Shown one piece after another: positions 7,321 through 16,339 of a stretch of 64,000 nt of DNA. The translations under genes were made by a program, and so were the position numbers. This stretch comes from Rhizobiales bacterium dw_265 (GTDB lineage: Bacteria > Pseudomonadota > Alphaproteobacteria > Micropepsales > Micropepsaceae). The notes beneath the pieces were generated by a model. It made no database searches. It saw nothing but the letters and a program-made list of their open reading frames with translations, and was not told where the DNA came from. The first letter of the stretch is position 1, and every line of letters starts with the position of its first letter. The DNA lies in NCBI GenBank assembly GCA_018449595.1, contig JAAVUU010000003.1, positions 620,001-684,000 of the forward strand, in the 5' to 3' direction.

Positions 7321-8484
7321 TCATACCAGGTCCGCCATTGCCTCAAACTCTGAACGGCAAAAATGCATTGCCTCCGCAGCAAGGGCGGGGGTCTCGTCCA
7401 GCGAGCCGGTAAAGCGCCCAGCGCCCTGCTCGAGGCATTCTTCAATAAGGCCTGCGATGTCCAAAAGTCCTAGCCGGCCGCTCATGAAGGCCGCAACAGC
7501 GACTTCGTTGGCGGCGTTGAAGAGCATCGGGCCGTCGCCTGCGATACGAAGGGCCGAGCGGGCAAGGGAAAGGCAGCGGAATTTCTCGAGGTCCACGTCC
7601 TCGAAATCGAGGCGGCGCAGGTCTGATAGCGACAGCGTTTCGACGCCGGTTGTCAGCCGGTCCGGCCAGCTGAGCCCATAGCCAATCGCCACGCGCATAT
7701 CGGGGCGCCCCAGCTGGGCAACCATGCTGCCGTCTCTAAAGCAGACCGCAGAATGCAGGATTGAGGAGGGATTTATAACGACATCGATGTCGCTTTCGTC
7801 GCATTGGAAGAAGTATGCAGCCTCAATCAGTTCCAGGCCTTTGTTGGCCAATGTTGCGCTATCGATCGTGTTCTTCACGCCCATGCTCCAATTAGGATGA
7901 TTCATGGCCTGTTCGCGCGTGGCAACGCGCATCTCGCCGATCGTGGAAGTGCGAAATGGGCCGCCGCTAGCGGTCAGAAGAAGGGAGCCTACCTCGTGGC
8001 GGTTTCCGGCGAGCAGGCACTGGTACATCGCGCTGTGTTCGGAATCGACCGGGATAATCGTGGAACCGTTGCTACGGGCCAGGTCTAGAAGCGCGGTACC
8101 ACCACAGACCAATGCTTCCTTGTTGGCGAGTGCAACTCGGTTTCCCGCACGCACCGCCGCTAAGACGGGGGCGAGCCCGCTTGACCCGGAAATGGCCGCC
8201 AGGACCACATCGACGGGCTCGGACGCCAGTTCGACCGCACCCTCTGGCCCACTCAGGACACTTACGTCCGCCTGGCGGCAATGAATGGCAAATGTCTCTG
8301 CCGCTATAGGGTCCGCAAAACTGACCGCCCGGCAATTGAATTCGGCGCATAACTGAAGCGCCGTCTGCCAGTCTGCTTTAAAAGCGACATTACAGAGCGT
8401 GAAGTCCTTCCTATGGAGTCGAAGAAACTCGATAGCGTTTTTGCCGATCGATCCGGAGGCGCCCAATATTGTAACTAGTCGCAT
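7321..8484 (-). CDS. dxr: 1-deoxy-D-xylulose 5-phosphate reductoisomerase (divergent, in a pump operon)
   Basis: This 387-residue enzyme of the MEP isoprenoid pathway converts DXP to MEP with NADPH and a divalent metal. The N-terminal GASGSIGKNA nucleotide loop, NKEAL (121-125), metal/substrate PVDSEH (D147, S148, E149), SGGPFR, HPNWSMG (196-202) and DSATLANKGLE ending in E218 are all present, so it should be active. Differences from E. coli Dxr as I recall it: the HPQS block is NPSS (238-241), and the stretch after PVDSEH is shorter. The start at 8484 has a GAGGG ribosome site. It is 11 bp downstream of the outer-membrane channel gene and the last gene of the pump operon, not in the usual uppS-cdsA-rseP-bamA neighbourhood. 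Confidence 0.92.
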   Translation of the reverse strand: MRLVTILGASGSIGKNAIEFLRLHRKDFTLCNVAFKADWQTALQLCAEFNCRAVSFADPIAAETFAIHCRQADVSVLSGPEGAVELASEPVDVVLAAISGSSGLAPVLAAVRAGNRVALANKEALVCGGTALLDLARSNGSTIIPVDSEHSAMYQCLLAGNRHEVGSLLLTASGGPFRTSTIGEMRVATREQAMNHPNWSMGVKNTIDSATLANKGLELIEAAYFFQCDESDIDVVINPSSILHSAVCFRDGSMVAQLGRPDMRVAIGYGLSWPDRLTTGVETLSLSDLRRLDFEDVDLEKFRCLSLARSALRIAGDGPMLFNAANEVAVAAFMSGRLGLLDIAGLIEECLEQGAGRFTGSLDETPALAAEAMHFCRSEFEAMADLV

Positions 8485-8495
8485 ATCGCCGCCCT

Positions 8496-9977
8496 CTATT
8501 TGGTTTTCTGTGGGCTCGAGACTTCTTTCGGTTTCACGGCCGCTGTTTCTGGAAACTGACCGAACCATCCGCCGCCGAGCGCCTTGTAGAGGCGTACGAG
8601 ATTGTCGCAGATCGCCACGTCGCCGTTTGTCAGCGCGCTCCTGGCTTCCAGCAGCGTCTTCTGCACGCTGAGGACGTTCAGGAAATCGATAGCGCCTGCG
8701 CGGTATCTGCGCTGTGCAAGGATCAGTGCGTTCTCGTTTTGAAGGACGGCATCCTGAAGCCTTTGGTGGCGGCGTTGCTCAGTGGAGTAGTCCGTCAATG
8801 CATTGTCGGCTTCGTGCCACGCGGTCAGAACGACATCTTGAAAATGGAGCGCGGCTTCCTGCTGTTGGGCATTGCGAAGATCAAGCGCACCCTCAAGGCG
8901 GCCGCCTTCAAATATCGGAAGCGATACCAGCGGGCCAACGGCCAGCTGGTGCGATGACCATCCCAGATCGGCCAGTTGCAGCGCTTCCCCGCCAAGGCTG
9001 CCCGTCAGCGAGATCCGCGGATAGAAGTCCGCTTCGGCGACTCCGATCTCGGCCGTCGCCGCGTGCAGTTCTGCTTCCGCCTGGCGCACGTCCGGCCGGC
9101 GGCGGACAAGGTCGGAAGGAATGCCGATGGGAAATGTCTGCGGGGGTGCAGGGATCGTGCTTGTCTTTTCCAGTTCTTCACGCAAGGCGTGCGGAGGCAG
9201 TGCAAGCAAAAGACTTAGGGCGTTGATCAGGCGGTCCCGCTCGGCCTCCGTGCTGGGAATGGCAGCTTCAATCGCGTCCACTTGGGCCTCGGCGTTCGCG
9301 ACATCCAGGCTCGTGGTCACGCCATGGAGGAAGCGTGATCGGGTCAGTTTCACGCTGTTTTGGGCTATTTCCAGATTGTCCCGAAGGATCTGCAGCAATG
9401 TCTGGCTGCCGCGAAGCGCCAGATAGTCGTGGGCCACTTCCGCTTCGACAGCGATCAGGGCGAACCGGCGGCTTTCTGCGGAAGCGGTATACCGGGAATC
9501 GGCTGCTTCTACGCTCCGCTGGACCCGTCCCCAAAGGTCCAACTCCCAAGTGGAATCGAAGCCGGCTTCGAATACATCGAAGGAGGAGGATTTCGCGGCC
9601 GGGGGAGGCGCATTCGGGCCATCCGGGTTGGAACGCTGCCGCGAATATGACGCCCCCGCATCCAGGCTGGGGTATTGATCGGCCCCAACAAGCCGGCGCT
9701 GCGCCCGGCTCTGCGAAAGCCGCGCCGATGCCATTTTTACGTCAAGGTTGGCCTCTGCCACTCGGTCTTCCAACGATGACAGCGCTGGATCCTTGAACAT
9801 TCGCCACCATTGGTCGGGAATATCGGCCTCAACAGCGGATGGGCTTCCCACGCCGGCTTTTCCTCCGAACGATGAGGTCAAAGGGGTCGCTGGCGCGGTG
9901 AAGTCCGGGCCGAACGTGCAGCCCGCCGTCAAAAGCACTGCCACCAGGCTCAGGAGAATCGGCAAGGGCCTGTTCAC
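8496..9977 (-). CDS. NodT-family outer-membrane efflux lipoprotein (TolC-like channel)
   Basis: This 493-residue lipoprotein has the signal and lipobox LLTAGCTFGPDF, with the acylated Cys at about 20. Two repeats of the outer-membrane efflux family follow, rich in long helices (for example VEAEVAHDYLALRGSQT and the PDVRQAEAELHAATA block), typical of RND/MFS channel proteins. The start is a GTG that overlaps the stop of the membrane-fusion gene by 4 bp (GTGA). It should form the outer-membrane exit duct of the tripartite pump encoded upstream, and dxr follows 11 bp downstream. The drug or metabolite exported cannot be read from the sequence. Confidence 0.92.
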   Translation of the reverse strand: MNRPLPILLSLVAVLLTAGCTFGPDFTAPATPLTSSFGGKAGVGSPSAVEADIPDQWWRMFKDPALSSLEDRVAEANLDVKMASARLSQSRAQRRLVGADQYPSLDAGASYSRQRSNPDGPNAPPPAAKSSSFDVFEAGFDSTWELDLWGRVQRSVEAADSRYTASAESRRFALIAVEAEVAHDYLALRGSQTLLQILRDNLEIAQNSVKLTRSRFLHGVTTSLDVANAEAQVDAIEAAIPSTEAERDRLINALSLLLALPPHALREELEKTSTIPAPPQTFPIGIPSDLVRRRPDVRQAEAELHAATAEIGVAEADFYPRISLTGSLGGEALQLADLGWSSHQLAVGPLVSLPIFEGGRLEGALDLRNAQQQEAALHFQDVVLTAWHEADNALTDYSTEQRRHQRLQDAVLQNENALILAQRRYRAGAIDFLNVLSVQKTLLEARSALTNGDVAICDNLVRLYKALGGGWFGQFPETAAVKPKEVSSPQKTK

Positions 9978-11065
9978 TTGGGGCCCCGCGCTACGCCTAG
10001 GGGGGCCGCTCCGCCGACAGTGACATCCACTGTGGGGGTCACTGACATGCCGACCCGCAGCAAAGCAGCCTCGTCTTGGCCAGGATCTATGACGATTTTG
10101 ACCGGGACGCGCTGTACGATCTTCGTGAAATTGCCGGTCGCATTGTCCGGTTGGATCGGCGCGAACGCCACATCGGTTGCGGGAGCAAGGCTATCGACAT
10201 GTCCTTGCAGGATCACGCCCGGAAACGTGTCGACGGTGACGGACACCGGCTGGTGCAGGTGGAGGTTGCGAATCTGGCTTTCCTGGAAATTAGCCAGGAT
10301 GTAGGCCTGATCGGTCGGCACTACAGCGAGCATCGCGGAACCGATGTCTAGGTACGAGCCCGGACGTACCGACCGCCGGCCCACGAAGCCGGCGATGGGT
10401 GCGCGCACAACCGTATAGGACAGATTGAGTTGGGCCTGGTCCCGCGCCGCCATGGCCTTTTGCAGAGCCGCGCCGGCAGCGTCACGCTGAGCCTTTAGAA
10501 CGCCAAGCTGAAGAGAAGTAGATTGCAGTGCGGCGAAATCCCTTTCGCAGGCAGCTTCCGCCTGGCGCAAGGCGGACGACGCCTGTTCACTCTCCTGAAC
10601 CGTTCCCGATCCGTCCGATGATAGATCCTTGTATCGGACCGCATTGACCCGGGCGAATGACTGCGCCGCCTGGTCCGAACGCAATGTCGCGGCGGCCTGA
10701 TCCACAAGCGAAGGCTGCCGCGCGATCTGCGCGTCAAGTTCCAGTGTTGCCGCCAGGGCCGATGCCACGCCGGCATTCGCACTGGCCAGGGCCGCGCGAA
10801 AGTCCCGATCATCGATCGTGACAAGAATGTCGCCCCTCTTGACGGCCTGGTTGTCCTCCACGAGCACGCGCTCCACCAATCCCGCTATCTTTGGCGCGAC
10901 CACGGTGAAATCGGCTGTGACGTAGGCGTCCTGGGTCTTTTCCGTAGCCGAGTATGAAATGAAATAGCTGGCCACGGCCCACGCTGTGCCTGCGAGAAGC
11001 AGCACGCCGGCGCCCAGGGTGACGCGAGATTTTGTATGAAGAAAACGCATCAATGGGACTTTCAA
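9974..11065 (-). CDS. HlyD/EmrA-type periplasmic membrane-fusion protein
   Basis: This 363-residue adaptor has an N-terminal signal anchor (about 14-36), then the lipoyl-like half-motif VVAPKIAGLVERVLVEDNQA, a helical hairpin (about 95-200) and the second lipoyl half with VRAPIAGFVGRRSV. The DAYVTAD block before the lipoyl domain is characteristic of EmrA-like partners of DHA2 MFS pumps. It overlaps both neighbours by 4 bp (ATGA with the MFS gene, GTGA with the channel gene), so the three pump parts are made together. It bridges the inner-membrane transporter and the NodT-type channel. Confidence 0.93.
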   Translation of the reverse strand: MKVPLMRFLHTKSRVTLGAGVLLLAGTAWAVASYFISYSATEKTQDAYVTADFTVVAPKIAGLVERVLVEDNQAVKRGDILVTIDDRDFRAALASANAGVASALAATLELDAQIARQPSLVDQAAATLRSDQAAQSFARVNAVRYKDLSSDGSGTVQESEQASSALRQAEAACERDFAALQSTSLQLGVLKAQRDAAGAALQKAMAARDQAQLNLSYTVVRAPIAGFVGRRSVRPGSYLDIGSAMLAVVPTDQAYILANFQESQIRNLHLHQPVSVTVDTFPGVILQGHVDSLAPATDVAFAPIQPDNATGNFTKIVQRVPVKIVIDPGQDEAALLRVGMSVTPTVDVTVGGAAPLGVARGPK

Positions 11066-12717
11066 CGGAGAGGGGCGGGCGCGACAGTGCGCGGGGGGCG
11101 GACGCGGGTGGGAAGCACGAATGTCAGCAGGATCATCGCGAGCGTGATCAAAAAAAGGATCCTATAGATGTCCGCCATTGCCAGCGTGTAGCTTTGGATC
11201 TCGACCTGGCGGGCGAGCATTCCCAGCGATGTGTCAGAGCGCGCGCCCTGTTCGCCGATAGCGCTCGCGAGGTGCCGGTCGAAAACACCAAGACGTATCT
11301 GGTATGTGGCGGGATGCGCTCCGAGCTGCGAGACCATGACAGAGGAGTGGAATTGGGTGCGGATATGACCGACGCCCTCGATGATCGTCACGATGAAGAC
11401 TGAGGCAAAGCCCTTCATGGAGTTGAACATTGACGAAATAAAGGGTCCGTCTTCGGGAGGCATGTCGGCCACGACGATCATCAGGATCGGCAATATCGTC
11501 ATGGCTTCGCCGACCGCGAGCAGCGCGACAATGAAATAGAAGTCGCTGCGCACCCAATCTGGCGTGATGAATGAGGCCAGGTAGCAGGAATAGGCGACGA
11601 GCCCCAGGCCCAAGACCAACACCCAGCGGCAGTCCACCCGCTCGATGTTGAGCAATGCGGAGACCAGCGGCAGGATGACAAGTTGTGGCAGCGCGATGAT
11701 CAGCGCGAGTGGCGCAACATCCGCGGGCCTGTAGCCTTTCACCTCCCCAAGGAAATAGATCGGGATTTCAATGACGCCCAGGAATATGACCACCAGCGCG
11801 ACAATCCCGATAACCGAATGGAGAAAATTGCGCCTTCCCAGGATTCGGAGTTTGAAGATCGGTGCCGGATGAAACCATTCATTGAGCAGGAAGAAGAAAA
11901 ATAACAGTCCGCCACCGACCACCAGCAGGCAAAATAGCGGTGAGGAGAACCAGTTCAGACGGTCGCACTGGTTTGCTGCCAGCGTCAGAGCAGTGATCGA
12001 GATGACGCCCGTCAGGACGCCCAGCCAGTCAAATGTCCTGAACCGATCCAGGCGCAGCGGGTCTTTTGGAATTCCGTAGGCGATTGCGGCAAGGGCCACG
12101 GCGCAAAGCGGCACGATATTCCAGAATATGCCTAGCAGGCCGCCATAATCGCTGGACCAGCCGGCAACGGGCAGGGACATGTTCGGGCCGAAATTCGAAC
12201 TTAAGGCATAGGCGGCAAAACCGAAAAGACGGTAATGGGGCGGGCAATAGCGCAACGCCACGGTAATCAGAAGCGGCGTTAAGGCGCCCCCGGAAAGACC
12301 TTGTGCGGCACGAAGAACATAGAGTGTGGAGATATTGGGAGCGAACGGACATAGCAGGCCCAAGATCGCCATGGACGCAGTCATGAACAGGCAGACGCGC
12401 CGCAATGTGAATGTAACGGCACACCATGGCGCGAAGGTCATACCGACGACCATCCCCGCTTCGAACAAGCCCCGCGCCCAGGCGGCTTCGTCGTGTCCGA
12501 ACAGGAGGCCGCCCTGGATGTCGGCCATGTTGATGTCGGTGGAATAGTAATTGACCGCCGACATAATGACGGCAATCAAAACGCCCACCATGCCGACAAT
12601 CATCCGCGGCCCGAACGGAGGTATATTGATTGCCGGTACTGGGGGCGCACTCTTCACTTCCGCTAGGCGCAGCGGCGACACGGGCAGGGGCAAGACGCCA
12701 GCTGTGACCTGGGTCAC
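11062..12717 (-). CDS. DHA2-family MFS drug/metabolite exporter (EmrB/FarB-like)
   Basis: This 551-residue protein has about 14 hydrophobic segments, the DHA2 layout. The motif LYVLRAAQGLSGGALTPLL around helix 4-5 matches the RxxQGxxgG signature of EmrB-like exporters. The start is a GTG at 12717 that lies inside a perfect 9-bp palindrome (12701-12720). A shorter start at the MIVGMVGVL methionine is possible but lacks a clear ribosome site. It is the first gene of the operon MFS-HlyD-NodT-dxr. The 249-bp region upstream, before the LysR gene, must hold the promoter. It probably exports a small hydrophobic or anionic compound using the proton gradient. Confidence 0.9.
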   Translation of the reverse strand: MTQVTAGVLPLPVSPLRLAEVKSAPPVPAINIPPFGPRMIVGMVGVLIAVIMSAVNYYSTDINMADIQGGLLFGHDEAAWARGLFEAGMVVGMTFAPWCAVTFTLRRVCLFMTASMAILGLLCPFAPNISTLYVLRAAQGLSGGALTPLLITVALRYCPPHYRLFGFAAYALSSNFGPNMSLPVAGWSSDYGGLLGIFWNIVPLCAVALAAIAYGIPKDPLRLDRFRTFDWLGVLTGVISITALTLAANQCDRLNWFSSPLFCLLVVGGGLLFFFFLLNEWFHPAPIFKLRILGRRNFLHSVIGIVALVVIFLGVIEIPIYFLGEVKGYRPADVAPLALIIALPQLVILPLVSALLNIERVDCRWVLVLGLGLVAYSCYLASFITPDWVRSDFYFIVALLAVGEAMTILPILMIVVADMPPEDGPFISSMFNSMKGFASVFIVTIIEGVGHIRTQFHSSVMVSQLGAHPATYQIRLGVFDRHLASAIGEQGARSDTSLGMLARQVEIQSYTLAMADIYRILFLITLAMILLTFVLPTRVRPPRTVAPAPLR

Positions 12718-12720
12718 AGC
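12701..12720. promoter_or_regulatory. Perfect 9-bp palindrome at the start of the pump operon
   Basis: GCTGTGACC (12701-12709) and GGTCACAGC (12712-12720) form a perfect inverted repeat with a 2-bp spacer, overlapping the GTG start codon of the MFS gene. Such a site could be a repressor operator, or an RNA hairpin that hides the start codon. It is not the classic LysR T-N11-A half-site layout, so another regulator may be involved. Confidence 0.45.
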
Positions 12721-12966
12721 ACCGGCCCCATCAGAAGCGGTCTCTTAAATCTTGGATTTGCGCATTTTGGCACAGTTCTGGGTCACGATCGCGGTTATGG
12801 CGGCCCATAAATACCCTTCGGTAGAACAATGCAGCAATCGCACGACATGAAAGGTATAAGTGCACCAAACGCATTCCATTATTGGCGGCGCTGATCCACG
12901 ACGGCGGGTAGGCTTATCGTGCAAAACTTAGCGCATATGATCCGGCCTCAATTCCGTACCGTGGGC

Positions 12967-13884
12967 CTAAAGCGCGAGACTGGCTGGTTGTTCCTTGCAG
13001 ACTTCAACCACGGTCGATCGCATCCAGCGATGTGCCGCATCGTTGTCGAGCCGCGGATGCCAAGCCTGACGCATCGAAAAGGGTTCGAGCTTCAGGGGAA
13101 TGCGAAAGACCCGGATATTGCTCGCCAGGGCCGTCAGGCCCCAAATGAGGTGTTCAGGCGTCGGCATAATCAATTGTGACCCGGGCAGTGCGAACAGTCC
13201 GGAGATAAACGTGGGCGCCACCAAAGAGACCGTTCGGCTGAGCCCCAAATCGTGCAGCTTGCTGTCGATCGGCCCAGCATTTACGCCGCGCCGAGAAATG
13301 TTGATCTGCTCATAGGCAGCGAAACGCTTTGGCGTGATCTTTTCCTTAAAGATGGGATGATCTTTGTGCGCCAGACCAAGAAACCGCGTACTGAATAGGG
13401 TCTGCACCCGTACTTCTGGATCGAGGGCCCGGCTCGCCCCGATCCACAGATCGATTCTTCCCTCGCGCAACGCCTCATCATCTTGCTCGGTTTCTGTTCT
13501 AAAGCGGAGAGAGACCTTGGGCGCCTTGGCGCGCAGCGCGTCCAGCAGCCGGCGGCCATAGGCCACCGCGAATACGTCATTGATCCGAATGGTGAACTGC
13601 CGTTCTAGGTCCGCGAAATCCTCGACCGATCCGGGTTGAAGCAATCCAGTGGCCGTTTCTGAGGTCTTGCGAACCAGGTCCCGCAATTCCAGCGCGCGTG
13701 CCGTCGGGACAAGCTTTCTGCCAGCCCGCACCAGGATTGGATCACCGACGGCCTTGCGAATACGCGCCAAGGTCCGGCTCATGGCCGGCGCACTCAAATT
13801 TAGCCGTTGAGCCGCAACTGCAACGCTCTGCTCTTCAAGAAGAACATCCAGCGCGACCAAAAGATTGAGATCGGGATATTTCAA
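12967..13884 (-). CDS. LysR-type transcriptional regulator, probable pump-operon regulator
   Basis: This 305-residue LysR regulator has an N-terminal winged HTH at about residues 1-65 (LNLLVALDVLLEEQSV, AAQRLNLSAPAMSRTLARIR) and a C-terminal periplasmic-binding-like effector domain of the PBP2 type. The start is a TTG at 13884 with GAGGG just upstream. The gene lies 249 bp upstream of the MFS-HlyD-NodT-dxr operon on the same strand, so it is the natural candidate to control the pump, though LysR genes are more often divergent from their targets. The inducer is unknown. Confidence 0.9.
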   Translation of the reverse strand: MKYPDLNLLVALDVLLEEQSVAVAAQRLNLSAPAMSRTLARIRKAVGDPILVRAGRKLVPTARALELRDLVRKTSETATGLLQPGSVEDFADLERQFTIRINDVFAVAYGRRLLDALRAKAPKVSLRFRTETEQDDEALREGRIDLWIGASRALDPEVRVQTLFSTRFLGLAHKDHPIFKEKITPKRFAAYEQINISRRGVNAGPIDSKLHDLGLSRTVSLVAPTFISGLFALPGSQLIMPTPEHLIWGLTALASNIRVFRIPLKLEPFSMRQAWHPRLDNDAAHRWMRSTVVEVCKEQPASLAL

Positions 13885-14014
13885 AGGCCCTCGCCATCCC
13901 CGGCAGACCAGCTCGCGGAATGCATGGGATACATTTATAACGTGTGTTGAGCAACATTTTCGTCATGTTCCAAAAGCCACATAAGGGGCTGCTTTTTGGT
14001 GCCGGAGCGGAAAA

Positions 14015-14473
14015 ATGACTGGTGTAATTGCAGTCGCTATCGATGGAACGCCTGCGGGCGACGGCGCAGTCCATTTGGCTGGGATTTTTGCTAAGGCGCT
14101 TGGCGCGCGGGTTGAAGTCTTGTGCACGCTAGATACGGGCTACGCGCTAGAGATCAATTCGGGAGTGGTCTCGCAGGAAAACCAAATCGAGTACCCGGCC
14201 GCTGCCGTAGAAGAGATCGCCGCAGAGAGTATCGTTACAAATGCTGTTTCGACGTTGAGAGGCATGGGGATTGACGGCGTGGGCACGATATTGAGTGGTA
14301 CGCCCGCGCGCGCCATCGTAGACGCGGCATCGAGAAAGCATGTTTCTTTGATCGTTATGGGGCACCGCCATCTGTCGTGGATGGATAGGCTTTTGCATCC
14401 CTCGATATGCTGGGATGTTTTGGAACACGCCCATTGCCCTGTCTTAGTGAATGTCGACGATGATAAGACTTAA
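14015..14473 (+). CDS. Universal stress protein (UspA family), probably non-ATP-binding type
   Basis: This 152-residue single-domain UspA-fold protein starts MTGVIAVAIDGTPAGD and ends with a CPVLVNVD strand, as the family does. The C-terminal glycine motif that binds ATP (G-x2-G-x9-G-S/T) is not present; the matching stretch is MGHRHLSWMDRLLHPS. It should therefore belong to the UspA-like, non-ATP-binding branch. The gene stands alone, divergent from the LysR gene over 130 bp, so the two might share control. Its role is general stress survival; no client is known. Confidence 0.88.
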   Translation: MTGVIAVAIDGTPAGDGAVHLAGIFAKALGARVEVLCTLDTGYALEINSGVVSQENQIEYPAAAVEEIAAESIVTNAVSTLRGMGIDGVGTILSGTPARAIVDAASRKHVSLIVMGHRHLSWMDRLLHPSICWDVLEHAHCPVLVNVDDDKT

Positions 14474-14719
14474 CGTCGCACCTTCACGACGACTGAAGTA
14501 CTTTCATAATGCGGCTTAGGCAAGGGACCGCATTGTCCGCTCTTGATATTCAGCCCCCAAGTGAATCGATTAGTCCTTAGCTAGGCCGCTGTCATTGCGC
14601 AGTTTGGAAGCGCCTTTATCCGTCTGCGGCGACATATAATTTCTCGATTGCGTTATTTTAATCGAATGCTTACGGTTTGGTTGCGGTTTCGAAGGCCGCA
14701 TCAGGGCTGGGGAATAGTA

Positions 14720-15673
14720 ATGCGAATCCAAGTTGTTGGCGTGATCGCGCTCTGCGCGGTCGGCCTGACTGCGTGCGCGACACCGCAAGAACCGCTGAAA
14801 CCGATTGCAGCGCCGCCGCCCGCGCCAGCAGCGCGTGAACAGGCATTTCTGCCATCGCAGCCGACTTTGAAGCGTAAGATCGCCATCGGTCGTTTTTCTA
14901 ACAGTACGAATTATGGCCGGGCGTTACTGATGGATGGCCAGAAGGATCCGCTGGCTGAACAAGCTTCTGACATGCTGATGACCAGGCTGGTGAACACAGG
15001 TCAGTTCATCGTGCTGGAGCGCGGGGATCTCGATGCAGTTAAGGCGGAGGCCCAGATTTCTGGTAGGGCGCCTCAATTGGTCAGCGCGGACGCTCTAATC
15101 GTTGGCTCTGTCACTCAGTTCGGGCGGCAGACTGAAGGACAGGTGGGCTTTCTGAGTTCAACCAAGAAGCAGTCGGCGTCGGCGACCGTTGAGGTGCGGC
15201 TTGTTGATCCCCGAAGCGGGATCGCGTTTTTCAGCACGTCGGGTACAGGCATTGCGGAAGTTGAGGCGGGAGAGGTGGCGGGGTTTGGCTCCCGTGCTGC
15301 TTATGACTCCACACTGACCGACAAAGCGATCGGCGCTGCCATCTCAGATTTGACTACGAATGTTATTCAGAAACTTCGAGAACGTCCTTGGACGACGGAT
15401 ATTCTTGATGTGACAGATGGCCAGGTACAGATCAGCGGCGGGTCCCGGCAGGGCATAAAACTCGGCGACGAATTTGTGGTCGAGACGAAGGGCAAGACGG
15501 TAACGAGTGGCCAGACCGGGTTGCCGATGATCCTTCCGGGGACCCAAGTTGCTCGGATCAAAGTTGTGGCTTTCTTCGGAGATGGTGACGCGGAGGGCTC
15601 GACTGCCCAAATCGTAAGCGGCAGCGTCTCGCCAGCGCAGCGCGTTTCCCTCGTCGTCAAGGAGATCCGCTGA
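14720..15673 (+). CDS. CsgG/CurG-like lipoprotein, first gene of a lipoprotein operon
   Basis: This 317-residue lipoprotein has the signal with lipobox VGLTACATPQ, then a CsgG-type domain (KIAIGRFSNSTNYG, LLMDGQKDPLAEQASDML, QFIVLERGDLDAV, ADALIVGSVTQFGR). Curli CsgG forms an outer-membrane pore, but the paralogues that head this operon occur without curli genes. The ATG at 14720 with GGGGAA upstream is used instead of the longer frame from 14648. It overlaps the next gene (TGATG). The operon order CsgG-like, small lipoprotein, DUF4810, DUF799 matches the set around Neisseria GNA1162, as I recall it. A surface-lipoprotein or export complex is the likely role. Confidence 0.88.
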   Translation: MRIQVVGVIALCAVGLTACATPQEPLKPIAAPPPAPAAREQAFLPSQPTLKRKIAIGRFSNSTNYGRALLMDGQKDPLAEQASDMLMTRLVNTGQFIVLERGDLDAVKAEAQISGRAPQLVSADALIVGSVTQFGRQTEGQVGFLSSTKKQSASATVEVRLVDPRSGIAFFSTSGTGIAEVEAGEVAGFGSRAAYDSTLTDKAIGAAISDLTTNVIQKLRERPWTTDILDVTDGQVQISGGSRQGIKLGDEFVVETKGKTVTSGQTGLPMILPGTQVARIKVVAFFGDGDAEGSTAQIVSGSVSPAQRVSLVVKEIR

Positions 15674-15969
15674 TGCGTAAGCTCTCAATTTTCAGTTTTG
15701 CGCTATTGCTGGCTGGCTGCGCCTATCCCAATTCACACATCGATCAGGGTGCGGAAAGCGGTTTGTTGTCGTTTCCGGGAACACCCGAAAGCGCTCATGT
15801 GATTTTGGATGGCCAGGATGCTGGCCTCGCCAGCACCTACGGTGGCGAGCATGCACTTTCTGTGAAACCCGGCACCCACCGGGTGGTCGTAACTGTCGGC
15901 GGAAGTCCGTTGATTGACAAGAAATACTACGTGGGTGCTGGCGCAACTGTAGTGGTGCAGAATGATTAG
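15673..15969 (+). CDS. Small lipoprotein of the CsgG/GNA1162 operon
   Basis: This 98-residue protein has a lipoprotein signal (FALLLAGCAYPN) and a short beta-rich body with VILDGQDAG, ALSVKPGTHRVVV and KKYYVGAGATVVVQ. The pattern resembles a single PEGA-like repeat, a surface beta unit found in many bacterial envelope proteins. Its start overlaps the stop of the CsgG-like gene, and its own end overlaps the DUF4810 gene by 8 bp, so it is a member of the same complex or pathway. No enzymatic residues are visible. Confidence 0.8.
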   Translation: MRKLSIFSFALLLAGCAYPNSHIDQGAESGLLSFPGTPESAHVILDGQDAGLASTYGGEHALSVKPGTHRVVVTVGGSPLIDKKYYVGAGATVVVQND

Positions 15970-16339
15970 AAAGATCCGCCCGGTGATAGCGGCATGTAGC
16001 CTGCTCATGCTTTTGGGCACGGCAGCCTGTGCTCCCCAGAGCCGCTTTGAATGGGGCAGCTACGAGCCAGCGCTCTACGCCTATTACAAGGATCCGAGCG
16101 ACCGTGCTTCTTACGAAAAGGCGTTAACGCAGGCCATTGCTGCTGGCCGAAAGTCCAACAAAATCGCCCCGGGCCTCTGCGCGGAACTCGGTTACATGCA
16201 CCTCGAAGATGGCAATCTTGTGCAGGCGCGAGCGGATTTCGATGAAGAGATGCGGTTGTTCCCTGAGTCCCGTCCGTTCTTGACGGGAGTGACAAAGCGC
16301 ATGGCGCCACCGGCCACCGCGAAGGATCATGTGTCATGA
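15962..16339 (+). CDS. DUF4810 lipoprotein
   Basis: This 125-residue lipoprotein has a signal ending in TAACAPQSRFEWGSYE. The FEWGSYEPALYAYYKDP segment and the later LGYMHLEDGNLVQARADFDEE helix pair, which is TPR-like, are the hallmarks of DUF4810 proteins, which accompany CsgG-like and DUF799 lipoproteins. It overlaps the preceding gene by 8 bp and the DUF799 gene by 4 bp (ATGA). It is probably a periplasm-facing adaptor in an outer-membrane assembly; its function is not established. Confidence 0.88.
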   Translation: MIRKIRPVIAACSLLMLLGTAACAPQSRFEWGSYEPALYAYYKDPSDRASYEKALTQAIAAGRKSNKIAPGLCAELGYMHLEDGNLVQARADFDEEMRLFPESRPFLTGVTKRMAPPATAKDHVS

